This document shows, one piece after another, positions 22,801 through 31,039 of a stretch of 64,000 bases of DNA (position 1 is the first letter of the stretch; every line of letters starts with the position of its first letter). The stretch is from CAZSBB01 sp964605235 (GTDB taxonomy: Bacteria > Planctomycetota > Phycisphaerae > Phycisphaerales > Phycisphaeraceae): positions 62,001 through 126,000 of the forward strand of contig CAZSBB010000002.1 in the NCBI GenBank assembly GCA_964605235.1, given 5' to 3'. A program made the translations under genes and the position numbers. The notes under the pieces were generated by a model, which saw nothing but the letters and a program-made list of their open reading frames with translations, did no database searches and had not been told where the DNA came from.

Positions 22801-25800
22801 GAACGTGGGCAACATCGCTGCGGGTGATGACGCCAAGGTGCAGGTGAAGCTCTACGCCCGTCCCGCCGACGCTGGGGACAAGGCCGACCGTGATGTGCTG
22901 CTCCAGACGCTGGATGCTCAGGATATGGCGGGGTTGGGCGCTGCCCAGAGCAAGACGATCAAGCTCAGCGCGGCGCTGCCCGCCACGCTGTCGGCTGGGA
23001 AGTATGTGCTGGCGGTGGATGTCGCCGGCAACCCGGCGCTGCGCGATCAGAACGCGGGCAACAACCGGGTGGTCAGCGATGCCGCCGGCGCGATGGCGGT
23101 GGCGGCTCCGTTCGTGGACCTTGCCCTGAGCTTTGGTGATGTCGCGCTGCCCAGCGCCGCCATCGCCGGCCATGCCGCTCCCATCAAGTCGTCGGTCAAA
23201 TTGACCAACGAAGGCAACATCGCCGTACCTGCCGACAGCACCGCCGAGATCAAGTTGTTCGCGCACCCGGCTGACGCCAACGGCACGGATAAAGACGTTC
23301 TGCTGACCACGCTGAGCAACCAGAACATCGCTGGTCTGGGCGCGGGTCAGAGCACCACCATGACGTTGTCCGCCGAACTGCCCGCCACGCTGGCGGAAGG
23401 CAAGTACGTGCTGGCGGCGCAGCTTGTTCCCAGCGCGAGCGTCAAGGACACGCAGGCGAACAATCACCGCGCCATGCTGCCCGTCGGCAATGCGATCGCG
23501 GTCGCCGCGCCGTTTGTCGATCTGGCGCTGAGCTTTGCCGACGCGGCGCTGCCCGCCGCCGCGATCGCGGGTCACGCCGCGCCGATCAAGCCGTCGGTCA
23601 AGCTGACCAATCAGGGCAACATTGCGGTGCCCGCCGACAGCACCGCCGAGATCAAGTTGTTTGCTCACCCGGCCGATGCCGCCGGCACGGATCAGGATGT
23701 CCTCTTGACCACGCTGTCGGGCCGCGAGGTCACGGGTTTGGCGGCCGGGCAGAGCATGACGGTTCCTCTCACCGCCGAACTGCCCGCCACGCTGGCGGAG
23801 GGCAAGTACGTCCTGGCGGCCCAACTCACTCCCAGCACGAACGTCAAGGACGCACAGGCGAACAACCACCGCGCCATCCTGCCTGCGGGCAATGCGATTG
23901 CGGTGGCGGCGCCGTTTGTCGACTTGGCGCTGAGCTTCGTGCAGGTGGAACTGCCGGAGTCCGCCATCGCCGGCCACGCCCCGGCGGTCAAGGCGACCGT
24001 GAAACTGACCAACCTGGGCAATATTGCCGTCCCCGCCGACAGCAGCGCGGAAGTGAAGCTGTTGGCGCATCTGGCGGATGCCGACAGCGCCGAGAAAGAT
24101 GTTCTGCTGACCACGCTCAGCGGGCGCGATGTGTCCGGGCTGGGCGCTGGCCAAAGCGTTAATTTACCCCTGAGCGCGGAACTGCCCGCAGCGCTGCCGG
24201 CCGGGAAGTATCAACTGGCGGCGCAGCTCGCGCCCAGCGCCCAGGTGAAGGATCAAAAGGCCAACAACCACCGTGCCGTCGCCTCCGCAGCCGCCGGCAC
24301 GATGGCGGTGGCAGCCCCGTTCGTGGACCTCGTCGCCGAGTTGCCCACGCCGCAGTTGCCCACCGGCGTCATCGCGGGTCACGGCCCGAGCGTCACGCTC
24401 ACTCTCAACGTCACCAACCGCGGCAATATCGCCACCAGCGCCAAACAGACCGGCAACGTCAGCTTCTTCGCCCGTCCCGCTGCGGCGCAGGCGGGCAACG
24501 AACTGACGCTCGCCAAGCTGGCGGATCAGGACCTGGGCAACTTCCGCCCCGGCGAAACGCGGCGCTTCCGCGCCGAACTCTCCATGCCTGCGGCCCTCAA
24601 GGCGGGTCGCTATGTGCTGGGTGCGGCATTGGACGGCGGCAGCGAGTTGTCCGAATCCGATCGCACCAATAACCGCGCCCAGTTGGCGGATGAAGCCGCG
24701 CTGGCGGTGGCGGCTCCGTTTGTCGATCTCACGCTCGCGCTGGAAGCCAACCCCGGCAGCGAACAGCGCGTCGCCGGCTTTGGCCCCACGGTGCCGATCA
24801 AGCTCACCGTGGCGAACGCCGGCAACATCGCCGCCCCGCGCGGGCAGCAGGTCAATCTCACGATCAGTGCCGTGCCCAGCGCCGGCGGCGCGCCGCTGGA
24901 ACTGGCGGCGCTCACTGGACGCGAGATCGGCGAGCTGGCGCCCGGCAGCGCGCGCAGCTTTGCCGCCGACGTGTTGCTGCCGCTGGATGCGGTGGGGAGT
25001 TTCACCTTCGCCGCCGCGCTGACGCCGGTGGGTGAACTGGCCGACAGCAATGCGGACAACAACCGCGCCGCCGCGCCCGCGGCCGCGCTGGTGAAGGTCG
25101 TCGCCCCCCGCATCGACCTGGCGGTGGACCTCGCCAAAGCCGAGTTGCCCCAGCAGGCCGTGGCGGGACACGCGGCCGGCCTGCAACTGCCGGTGAATGT
25201 GCGCAACCTGGGCAACGTGGCGTTTGGCGCTGACGCCAAGCTGGACATCCGCATCTTCGCCCAGCCGACCGCCGGGGGCGATGCCGTCACGCTGACGCAA
25301 CTCGATGGCGAGTCGATCGCCGGGATGGAGCCGGGCGTGACCAAGACGTTTTACGCCCGCTACGGCGTGCCGGCGGGCATGACCACCGGCCGGTATGTGC
25401 TGGGGGCGAAGATCGACGCCGCCGGCCGGATCGCCGAGGCGGATGAACAGAACAACGAAGCCCGCACCGACAACGCCAGCGCGATGGAAGTGGTGCAGCC
25501 GGTGCTCGACCTGGAAGTGACGCTCCAGCCCACCGTGCTGCCCGGCGGGGTGGTGGAAGGCGCGTGGCGCGGCGTCGCGGTGGTGCAGGTCCACAACCAT
25601 GGCAACATTCCGACGCCCGATGATGCCGCGGGCGACATCATCCTCACCGCGCGTTCCGCTTCACGTTTCAAGGACAATGCCCAGGACTTCGTGCTCAGCA
25701 AGCTCACCGGCCAAAGCCTGGCGGGCATCGCACCGGGTTCAAGTCGCAGCTATCGCGCCGAAGCAGTGCTTTCGACCAGCGATCTGCCCACCGATGATTA

Positions 25801-26305
25801 CCTGCTGGCAGTGCAGTTGGAACTGGCGGATGGGCTGCGCGACGCCAACCCGCGCAATAATGCCGCGCGGATGCCCGAGGGCGTCATTCAGCTTGGCGAA
25901 CGGTTCCGCGTCAAGGACATGCCGGTGCCGTTCGAATCCGATGGTCCGCAGCGCTACAACCTCAGCGCGCTGAAGGTGGTGTACCCCGCCGCCAGCGGCA
26001 AGTTGCCGGACCTCAACGCGCTCATGGAACTGCGGGTGGAGCTGACGGAAACCTATGCCGGCTATGTCGCCCAGCGCCATGGTGAAAAGACCCGCAAGCT
26101 GCGCCTGGCGGATGTCGCCGAGCTTAACAACGCGCGGTTCTATCGCAGCGCGGTGCGGCAGCTTTGTGCGGTGATCGCCGAGCATCTGGAGCACAACGGC
26201 GTGCATGCCCGCGTGCGTCCCGCGCCGGATCAGGTGGACCGCAACGGCGATGACCTGCGTCCGGCCGGCCAGACGGAACTGCGCCTGGTGGTGGAACTGG
26301 AGTAG
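19853..26305 (+). CDS. Large secreted protein of 14 CARDB-like repeats with conserved C-terminal domain
   Basis: 2150 residues. A Sec signal-like hydrophobic segment lies at about 33-53 (CVLTAVLLGLLALLLPSADA) behind a basic RRRR. About 14 units of roughly 130 residues follow from residue 105, each with VDL...LP..VAG, PVKVTNAGNV, L.PG, Y.L.A.VD, ESD..NN. This is the pattern of CARDB-like immunoglobulin-fold domains found in surface proteins. Units 8-10 (from about 23110) have an exact 402-bp period and near-identical text. From residue 1990 a different C-terminal domain follows (ARFYRSAVRQLCAVIAEHLE, then DQVDRNGDDLRPAGQTELRL). Probably periplasmic or cell surface, with adhesive or structural function. 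No catalytic motif or sorting signal. Confidence 0.85.
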   Translation: MQQRPTLAFAASAKAATSLFHASFINQRRRRCVLTAVLLGLLALLLPSADAIAGDRELTLVVRVPQATLDENANQDVFIKMFARPLDREAREQGELELKVLSISPIVGGGGKARRYQVKLLAPDYVTKDRYALLAYVDGGNVVTESDEGAVDLTIELGQVTLPQRIVAGGRGVARFPVEIFNRGNVAVQRRQRVDLAIIARPAGDVDGRNDVVVAKLENESISGLAPKDSRKVVLLAEFPGPLEVKTYQLRAVVDTGDAVVESDEGNNTAVLNDTIAVSEQSVDLLVDISGANLPKGIVAGVRKSITVPVKVSNAGNLDFRGDEQVMLSVIARPAQKIMDEKADLVLATTPLADLADLTPGTTRTVEVEAQLPSNLPVDNYMLRVVVDPANVIKEANKANNTATLLDPIKVMALVVDLAGQFDKPRFPKAVIGGSSESYTVPIKVSNAGSVPFPAGQKMTLTLLLRPEDANDTRRDVKLQQIADREVSDLTPGRSITLTLDGNLPSNLATGSYKVLATIEPTPTLQDADETNNVLQLPDPLGIAAPFVDLAAQVEVLRPARALVAGSDALLAVPVKVTNAGNVPSPADAKVDIRIAARPLAKAGESDADVTLATLEGQSVGNLRPGATELYQARIKFPRGLAAGDYVLSAMVDVGAAVKESDKANNVAVSSAEQSIAIAAPVVDLSAELVNLDLPRSVIAGSGVKLKAPVRVTNEGNVPLLEDQQIDLRLLARRIVEGEANDKDVALTTLGSQSVASLAPGAAATFVLEAAVPANLTPGRYLLVALADSGDALKEASEKNNLAVAAPGQAVEVVAPFVDLALDLPTVNLPSAVVAGHGPAARLTLRIANRGNVPVAADQKVDVRISSRPVAAGAKADGDVALTTLSAIDLAGLAPGAAKTVDAQVTLPGQLGPGQYVLVAQLDPANIARDSARSNNQALTEAGSAMTVAAPFVDLAAALTDVSLPGAAIAGHAAPAVANLVLRNVGNIAAGDDAKVQVKLYARPADAGDKADRDVLLQTLDAQDMAGLGAAQSKTIKLSAALPATLSAGKYVLAVDVAGNPALRDQNAGNNRVVSDAAGAMAVAAPFVDLALSFGDVALPSAAIAGHAAPIKSSVKLTNEGNIAVPADSTAEIKLFAHPADANGTDKDVLLTTLSNQNIAGLGAGQSTTMTLSAELPATLAEGKYVLAAQLVPSASVKDTQANNHRAMLPVGNAIAVAAPFVDLALSFADAALPAAAIAGHAAPIKPSVKLTNQGNIAVPADSTAEIKLFAHPADAAGTDQDVLLTTLSGREVTGLAAGQSMTVPLTAELPATLAEGKYVLAAQLTPSTNVKDAQANNHRAILPAGNAIAVAAPFVDLALSFVQVELPESAIAGHAPAVKATVKLTNLGNIAVPADSSAEVKLLAHLADADSAEKDVLLTTLSGRDVSGLGAGQSVNLPLSAELPAALPAGKYQLAAQLAPSAQVKDQKANNHRAVASAAAGTMAVAAPFVDLVAELPTPQLPTGVIAGHGPSVTLTLNVTNRGNIATSAKQTGNVSFFARPAAAQAGNELTLAKLADQDLGNFRPGETRRFRAELSMPAALKAGRYVLGAALDGGSELSESDRTNNRAQLADEAALAVAAPFVDLTLALEANPGSEQRVAGFGPTVPIKLTVANAGNIAAPRGQQVNLTISAVPSAGGAPLELAALTGREIGELAPGSARSFAADVLLPLDAVGSFTFAAALTPVGELADSNADNNRAAAPAAALVKVVAPRIDLAVDLAKAELPQQAVAGHAAGLQLPVNVRNLGNVAFGADAKLDIRIFAQPTAGGDAVTLTQLDGESIAGMEPGVTKTFYARYGVPAGMTTGRYVLGAKIDAAGRIAEADEQNNEARTDNASAMEVVQPVLDLEVTLQPTVLPGGVVEGAWRGVAVVQVHNHGNIPTPDDAAGDIILTARSASRFKDNAQDFVLSKLTGQSLAGIAPGSSRSYRAEAVLSTSDLPTDDYLLAVQLELADGLRDANPRNNAARMPEGVIQLGERFRVKDMPVPFESDGPQRYNLSALKVVYPAASGKLPDLNALMELRVELTETYAGYVAQRHGEKTRKLRLADVAELNNARFYRSAVRQLCAVIAEHLEHNGVHARVRPAPDQVDRNGDDLRPAGQTELRLVVELE

Positions 26306-26337
26306 ACCAGACCAACGTGGTTGCACCCGTTGCCGCA

Positions 26338-26453
26338 ACGAGCCGGAAGCGTGAGCGACGGGCAGGGCGCCGGGATGCCGGATGATGTTCCTGTTCACCA
26401 ATGTCGCTTTGGCGTCCCCGCGCCCGGCCCGGGCGCTGACGCTTCCGGCTCGT
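26338..26453. repeat. Facing inverted repeats ACGAGCCGGAAGCGT in a convergent gap
   Basis: Two perfect 15-base arms at 26338-26352 and 26439-26453 lie 86 bases apart, and weaker pairing extends inward about 20 bases. The sequence resembles a short repeat widespread in planctomycete genomes. It lies between the convergent ends of the CARDB-like gene and the ADP-ribosylglycohydrolase gene and could act as a bidirectional terminator. Confidence 0.7.
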
Positions 26454-26476
26454 CAGGCCTGACGCCAGCGCAGCGC

Positions 26477-27853
26477 TCAGCGGGTCTGTTGGACGATCTC
26501 CAGGCTGCGGCGGGCGCATTCGCTGATGGCGATGGGGTGATAGCCGACGATTTGCGCGTAGAGCGTATCGTGCAGGGGAGCGGTCCATTTCTCCGGCAAT
26601 CGCTCGGCTCCGAGCATCGCGCCCAGGATGGAGCCGGCGGTCGCGCCGTTGCAGTCGGTGTCCCAGCCGCCCATGACCGCCAGGGTGATGGTGCGTTCAA
26701 AGTCGCGCTGGCCCAGCAGCAGCGCCGCGACCACCAGGGCGGCGTTGTTGTTGGTATGCACCGGATGGTAATGGCCCAGCAACTGGTAAATCTCGTCGAA
26801 CACCGCCTCAAACCGGGCAAAATCCCGCTGGTGCCCGTCGCAGATGGCGATGACCTGGCGCATTTCGCTCGTCAGCCGGCAGGTGCTGGGAATTTCCGCC
26901 AGCCCGGCTTCGATCACTGCACGCGGCTCCTCCAGGGCGAATGCCGCGGCAATCATGGCGGCGACGAACATCGCCCCGTAGATGCCGTTCTTCACATGGC
27001 TGATCCGCGCGTCGCGCCACGCCAGTTCGGCAGCCAGTTGAGTCTGGCCCGGCGCGGCATAACCCCAACTGTCCACGCGAATGTCCGCGCCGATCCACTC
27101 GCGGTAAGGATTGTCGTGGGTGGCGACCCAGTTCCAGTCGATCGTGTGCGGGCGGCGCAGATGGCCGTAGCGCTGGACCAGGCTGGCGTAAGCCTGCATC
27201 TCGGCGGTGCAGAGCAGGTGGAAGGGCAGATGGTCCAGCCACGCGCGGGCGACGTCGTCGCTGGTGAATCCCAGGCCGCGCTCGCGCAGGATGATCTGAC
27301 CCAGTACGGTGTAACGGAGGTCGTCGTCGGTCTCCATGAACGCAATGTGCTCGCGGGTGGAGGCGGGGCAGCCGCAGGCGCCGGTTTGTGCGCTGGCGGG
27401 TGAGTGCTGGGGGAAATAGTGGCGCAAGGGATATTCATCAGGCCCGAGGGCGGTGAGGTAGGTTTTGATCCGGTCCCTGCTCGACAGCCCGTGGCGCGGA
27501 CCCATGAAGCCCTCGACGGGTTTCCCCAACGCGCAGCCACAGCAGCGTCCCAGCCAGGCGCCGTACAGCCGGTCGTACAACTGCGTGTCGGACAGCGAGC
27601 AGTGGAGCTGCCGCGGGGCGCTGGGCCGGCGCACGCGGATGGCGTCCAGTTCGCTGGGTTCGGCGAAGGGATAATCCGGAGTGATCGGCAGCGCCTGGAG
27701 TTGCCGCTGCACGGCGCGCAGGGCGGTTTCGTCCTCGCCGGCGGCATGCCAGGTCGGACGCAGGGCCTCGACCGCGGCGCGCGGCTTGCCCTCCTCGATG
27801 GACTGCACGAATTCCTCCGCCACCAGTTCCCGCAGGCTGCTCCAGCCGGCCAT
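26477..27853 (-). CDS. ADP-ribosylglycohydrolase family protein
   Basis: 458 residues of the DraG/ARH all-helical fold, which removes ADP-ribose from proteins or small molecules using two metal ions. Seen: GAWLGRCCGCALGKPVEGFM at about 110, METDDDLRYT supplying the first Thr-Asp-Asp metal cluster, and GGWDTDCNGATAGSILGAML supplying the second. The N-terminal 100 residues are an extra helical region absent from minimal ARH proteins. The start at 27853 has GGAGG seven bases upstream. It may act in sugar or nucleoside metabolism as related planctomycete copies do; the substrate is unknown. Confidence 0.88.
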   Translation of the reverse strand: MAGWSSLRELVAEEFVQSIEEGKPRAAVEALRPTWHAAGEDETALRAVQRQLQALPITPDYPFAEPSELDAIRVRRPSAPRQLHCSLSDTQLYDRLYGAWLGRCCGCALGKPVEGFMGPRHGLSSRDRIKTYLTALGPDEYPLRHYFPQHSPASAQTGACGCPASTREHIAFMETDDDLRYTVLGQIILRERGLGFTSDDVARAWLDHLPFHLLCTAEMQAYASLVQRYGHLRRPHTIDWNWVATHDNPYREWIGADIRVDSWGYAAPGQTQLAAELAWRDARISHVKNGIYGAMFVAAMIAAAFALEEPRAVIEAGLAEIPSTCRLTSEMRQVIAICDGHQRDFARFEAVFDEIYQLLGHYHPVHTNNNAALVVAALLLGQRDFERTITLAVMGGWDTDCNGATAGSILGAMLGAERLPEKWTAPLHDTLYAQIVGYHPIAISECARRSLEIVQQTR

Positions 27854-27930
27854 GGGTGGTCCTCCTGCCTGAAATGTGCCTGACAGCATACGCACTGCGG
27901 CCGGTCATGCTAAACTGCCGCCCTTGGGAC

Positions 27931-28003
27931 GGGGGCGTAGCTCAGTTGGTAGAGCGCCACGTTTGCAACGTGGATGTCACCGGTTCGAGTCCGGTCGCCT
28001 CCA
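27931..28003 (+). tRNA. tRNA-Ala, anticodon TGC
   Basis: 73 bases fold as a complete cloverleaf. The acceptor stem GGGGGCG pairs with CGCCTCC and includes the G3-U70 wobble that identifies alanine tRNAs. The anticodon stem-loop is CCACG-TTTGCAA-CGTGG with anticodon TGC. The T arm is CCGG-TTCGAGT-CCGG and the discriminator base is A. The CCA end is not encoded. Confidence 0.97.
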
Positions 28004-28035
28004 TTGAAAAGCCCTCTGCGGAGGGCTTTTTCAAT
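28003..28035 (+). terminator. Rho-independent terminator after tRNA-Ala
   Basis: GCCCTC, TGCG loop, GAGGGC, flanked by ATTGAAAA on the left and TTTTTCAAT on the right. The six-base GC stem is followed by a U-run, and A-T flanks extend it. Symmetric enough to work in both directions. Confidence 0.9.
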
Positions 28036-28040
28036 AGAGC

Positions 28041-28149
28041 AGTGGAGCAGGAGACAGGAGAACAGGAGAAAGACGAGAGCAGGCAGCCGCACCATGACAC
28101 GGGTTGCAGGACGCCGCTCCACTGCGGTCTACTGCTCTCCTGCTCTACT
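28041..28149. repeat. Inverted repeat AGTGGAGCAGGAGA family
   Basis: Left arm 28041-28054 is AGTGGAGCAGGAGA. The right arm 28136-28149 reads on the minus strand AGTAGAGCAGGAGA, one mismatch. Bases 28054-28070 add further AGGAGAACAGGAG direct repeats. Non-coding, between the tRNA terminator and the AMMECR1 gene end. Confidence 0.65.
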
Positions 28150-28189
28150 TTCCCGTCTGGGCTTGGCAATCATGTCGGCAGTCGTCGAC

Positions 28190-28771
28190 TCACGGAATCG
28201 ACTCCGCGGTGTACCGCTCCACCGTCAGCGTGCTCGACCAGTAATCCTCCGGCAAACCTGCCTTGCGTTTCAGGTGCGTCAGGAACGTTGCCACGTCGGG
28301 CAGTTGCTCCCACACGCTGGGCAGGAACGTGCCGCGCCGGCCGCGGTCGGCGAGAATCAGGCCGTCGATCCCCGGACGGATCTGCCGGCGTAAATCAGCT
28401 TCATCCGTGAATTGCATCGGCTGGGCGGAACTGAGCACGGAGATGTGGCTTTCGAGCAGCACGTGCTCGCCCAGCGTCACCGGCGGGAAACGCGGGTCGC
28501 GGAAGGCGGCGGCAAAGGCGTTGTACGCCACATCCGCCACCAGCGGGCGCTGGGCCTGCAGGGTGCCGATGCAGCCGCGCAGTCGGCCGTGCAGATGCAA
28601 AGTCACGAAGGTGGCGCGTGCTTCCCGCAGCGGCGGAGGATAGGCATTCACGTTCGGTTGCAGCGGCTCGCCGGCGCGCAAGCCATGGGCGATCGAATCA
28701 GTCACCACGCGCAGCAACGCTTGGCGCTCGGCGGCGTCATACACGGCATCCGGTGGAGTGTTTTCCGCCAT
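28190..28771 (-). CDS. AMMECR1-domain protein (AmmeMemoRadiSam system protein A type)
   Basis: 193 residues. The AMMECR1 core is recognisable by GRLRGCIGTLQAQRPL near residue 68 (the LRGCIG motif), AFAAAFRDPRFPPV, and ESHISVLSSAQPM followed by GIDGLILADRGRRGTFLPSVWEQ. Such proteins often occur with a Memo-domain protein and a radical SAM enzyme; neither partner is in the window. The start at 28771 has AGGAG seven bases upstream. The reaction catalysed is unknown. Confidence 0.88.
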   Translation of the reverse strand: MAENTPPDAVYDAAERQALLRVVTDSIAHGLRAGEPLQPNVNAYPPPLREARATFVTLHLHGRLRGCIGTLQAQRPLVADVAYNAFAAAFRDPRFPPVTLGEHVLLESHISVLSSAQPMQFTDEADLRRQIRPGIDGLILADRGRRGTFLPSVWEQLPDVATFLTHLKRKAGLPEDYWSSTLTVERYTAESIP

Positions 28772-28861
28772 GAAATCGCTCCTGCGCGCAGGACGGCTTG
28801 TACTTAGCCCCCGGTGACTCACCGGGGGCTAAATGCGGCGTCGTTGTTCGCTCAGGCAGGC

Positions 28862-30301
28862 TCAGCCTTCGGGCGCTGCGCCCGGGTTGAAGGCGATTTC
28901 GTTGCCCACCGGCATTTCTTCGTTGAAGAAGCTCTGCCGGGGGGCGCGGTCGCGGTCGAGCCAGGCTTTGAACACCACCAGCAGGCCCGCCCCGGTCACA
29001 CCCAGCCCCAGCGCGGTGAGGACGAGCTGCGTCGCCAGTTGCACGATGGGGGTGTCGCCCAGCAGGTGGCCCCAGTGATGCAGCGTGACGCCTTCGACCA
29101 CCGGCCCCTGGGCCTGTGGGACGACGTACACCCACGCGGCCGTGCCCACCAGCAGCACCAGGCTCAGCGGCAGCAGCACTTTGATGCAGATGTACATCAC
29201 CTGATCGATGCGGATGCGCGGCAGCGTCCAGCGCAGCCAGATGTGGACGAAGACCAGCGAGAGCGCCTTGAGCGCCACCCAGAACAGGCCATACAGATTA
29301 ATGACCAGCAGTTGCAGCGAGCCGACGCCCAGCAGCTCGGCGGTTTCATTCCAGCCGCGCGCCTGGCTCAGGGCGCCGCTCATGTACACCTCGCCGGCGT
29401 GGATCGGATCCCAACCGCAGATGAGATACAGCGGATCAATCGGCCCCAGCGGGCTGTTCCATCCGCCCAGGAACAGAAAGGCGCTGATCGCGCCGACCAC
29501 GAACATGCCGGCGTATTCCGCAAAGAAGAAGAAGCTGAAGCGCATGCCGCTGTATTCGGTATGGAAGCCGGCGACCAGTTCGCTTTCCGACTCGGGCAGG
29601 TCGAAGGGCGCCCGCTTGCAGGACGCGAGGCTGGCGACGAAGTAGGTGAAGAAGGCGACGAAGATGAACGGGTTGTGATAGAAGAACCAGTCCTGAATGC
29701 CGCCGCCTTGGAGATAACCGAGTTCGACGAGGTTGAGGGTGCCCGCGGTGATGACGCCGCAGATCAGCGCCAGGCCCAGGGGGACTTCGTAGCTGACCAT
29801 CTGGCAGGCTTCGCGCATGGCGCCGTAGACCGCCCATTTGCTGTTGCTGCCCCAGCCGGCGAGGATGACCGCCATCACTTCGACGGACAGGACCGCCAGG
29901 ATGTAGAGCAGGCCGTTCTGCAGGCCGCCTTCAAAGCAAAGCTGCGGGCCGAAGGGCAGGGCGACGAACGCGGCAAAGACCGGGGCGAAGGCAAGGTAGG
30001 GCGCCATGCGGAAGAGCAGGCTGTCGGCGCCGTCGGGAATGAGGTCTTCCTTCTGGATGAGCTTGATGCCATCGGCCAGCGATTGCAGCAGGCCATAAGG
30101 CCCGACATGCTTGGGTCCCAGGCGTCCCTGGGCGTGGCCGGCGATCTTGCGTTCCGCCCAGATGGCGCCCATGGCGATGAGGCTGACGCCGCCGATGAAA
30201 ACGGTCGCCACCAGGAAAAACTTGAGGGCGATGATGAGCCAGATGTTGTCCTGGGCGAAGGCGGGAATGATGCCTGCCAGGTGAATCGTTGCTGCACCCA
30301 T
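28862..30301 (-). CDS. nuoH: NADH-quinone oxidoreductase subunit H
   Basis: Membrane subunit of respiratory complex I at the quinone site. Seen: WAERKIAGHAQGRLGPKHVG and LLQSLADGIKLIQKED near residue 70, APFDLPESESELVAGFHTEYSG (the conserved loop), and about eight hydrophobic helices. At 479 residues it is longer than the usual 325: there is an insertion around residues 265-320 and a C-terminal extension with one more helix. No other nuo gene is adjacent, so it is an isolated subunit unless the rest lies elsewhere. AAGGA is ten bases upstream of the ATG. Confidence 0.93.
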   Translation of the reverse strand: MGAATIHLAGIIPAFAQDNIWLIIALKFFLVATVFIGGVSLIAMGAIWAERKIAGHAQGRLGPKHVGPYGLLQSLADGIKLIQKEDLIPDGADSLLFRMAPYLAFAPVFAAFVALPFGPQLCFEGGLQNGLLYILAVLSVEVMAVILAGWGSNSKWAVYGAMREACQMVSYEVPLGLALICGVITAGTLNLVELGYLQGGGIQDWFFYHNPFIFVAFFTYFVASLASCKRAPFDLPESESELVAGFHTEYSGMRFSFFFFAEYAGMFVVGAISAFLFLGGWNSPLGPIDPLYLICGWDPIHAGEVYMSGALSQARGWNETAELLGVGSLQLLVINLYGLFWVALKALSLVFVHIWLRWTLPRIRIDQVMYICIKVLLPLSLVLLVGTAAWVYVVPQAQGPVVEGVTLHHWGHLLGDTPIVQLATQLVLTALGLGVTGAGLLVVFKAWLDRDRAPRQSFFNEEMPVGNEIAFNPGAAPEG

Positions 30302-31039
30302 GCCGGTCGGGTCCTTGGGGGTTGAGGGTCAAGCGCTGCATCGTAGCAGTCGGCGCGGAAAGGCTCAAAGCGCGGCTGGTGGCCGGGTGGTCAGTTGGTT
30401 TTGCTGGGCAGGGAAAGGACTGCGTCCTCTCTCTGCAACCCTCACCGCTGCTGGTTGCTGGTGGTGGTACGGGGTAGCGATGGGTGGTACGTCTGGCTGT
30501 TCTGTCCACTTGGAGAGGGGCTGCGGCCCCGCCCCTCCCCCCGGGGGGCCAAACCTCACCCCCTCCCCCCGGAAGGGCGGGCCTTGCCGCAGCGGCATCT
30601 ATGCGCGGCAGCGTCAAGTCTTCACGCGAAACGTGAAGCACGAGCAGTGTCCGCGCTACCCGAAACCACAGGTGCCCTCTGCGGTCGCGTGCGACCGGCC
30701 AGTCACCTATTCACCCAGCACCGTCGTATGCAAAGCTGCAATCCCGCGCCTGAATTGCTCGCGCGGCCATCGGCCACCCCTGACGATGCCGCTGCGCTGG
30801 AGGCCAAAGCCCTTCCGGGGGGAGGGGGTGAGGTTTGGAGCGGGGGAAGGGACGTCCCCCGCTCCAAGTTGGGCGCATGAACTAACCAACCCAGCCAACG
30901 TACATCCGCACACCCAACCGGCCGCCAGCAGCGGTGAGGGTTGCAGGGAGAGGACGCAGTCCTTTCCCTGCCCAGCAAAATGGATATGACCAAGAAAAAC
31001 AGTCAGTCGGTGAGAATCACCATGGCCGCGATCAACAAC
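30302..31039. repeat. Non-coding region with nested palindromic element (30399-30980)
   Basis: Outer arms of 56 bases at 30399-30454 and 30925-30980 are inverted copies with one mismatch. Inner arms of 30 bases at 30549-30578 and 30809-30838 are perfect inverted copies, and GCAGCGGCATC near 30590 also recurs inverted near 30785. The central 200 bases hold no credible gene. The arms pair in the same nested order, so the whole 580 bases could fold into one long hairpin. No transposase or target duplication was found. Confidence 0.85.

Noticed and set aside
21956..25600. Minus-strand frames of 732 and 478 codons within the CARDB gene
   Set aside because: Arg/His/Gln-rich shadows with periodic sequence that mirrors the plus-strand repeats; no start signals or domains.
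27854..27930. Promoter for tRNA-Ala (TAAACT with CTGACA)
   Set aside because: The spacing between candidate boxes is about 25 bases, too long for a promoter.
30300..30993. Small proteins in the nuoH-pssA gap
   Set aside because: Frames follow the palindromic repeat on both strands, are Arg/Pro-rich and lack ribosome sites.
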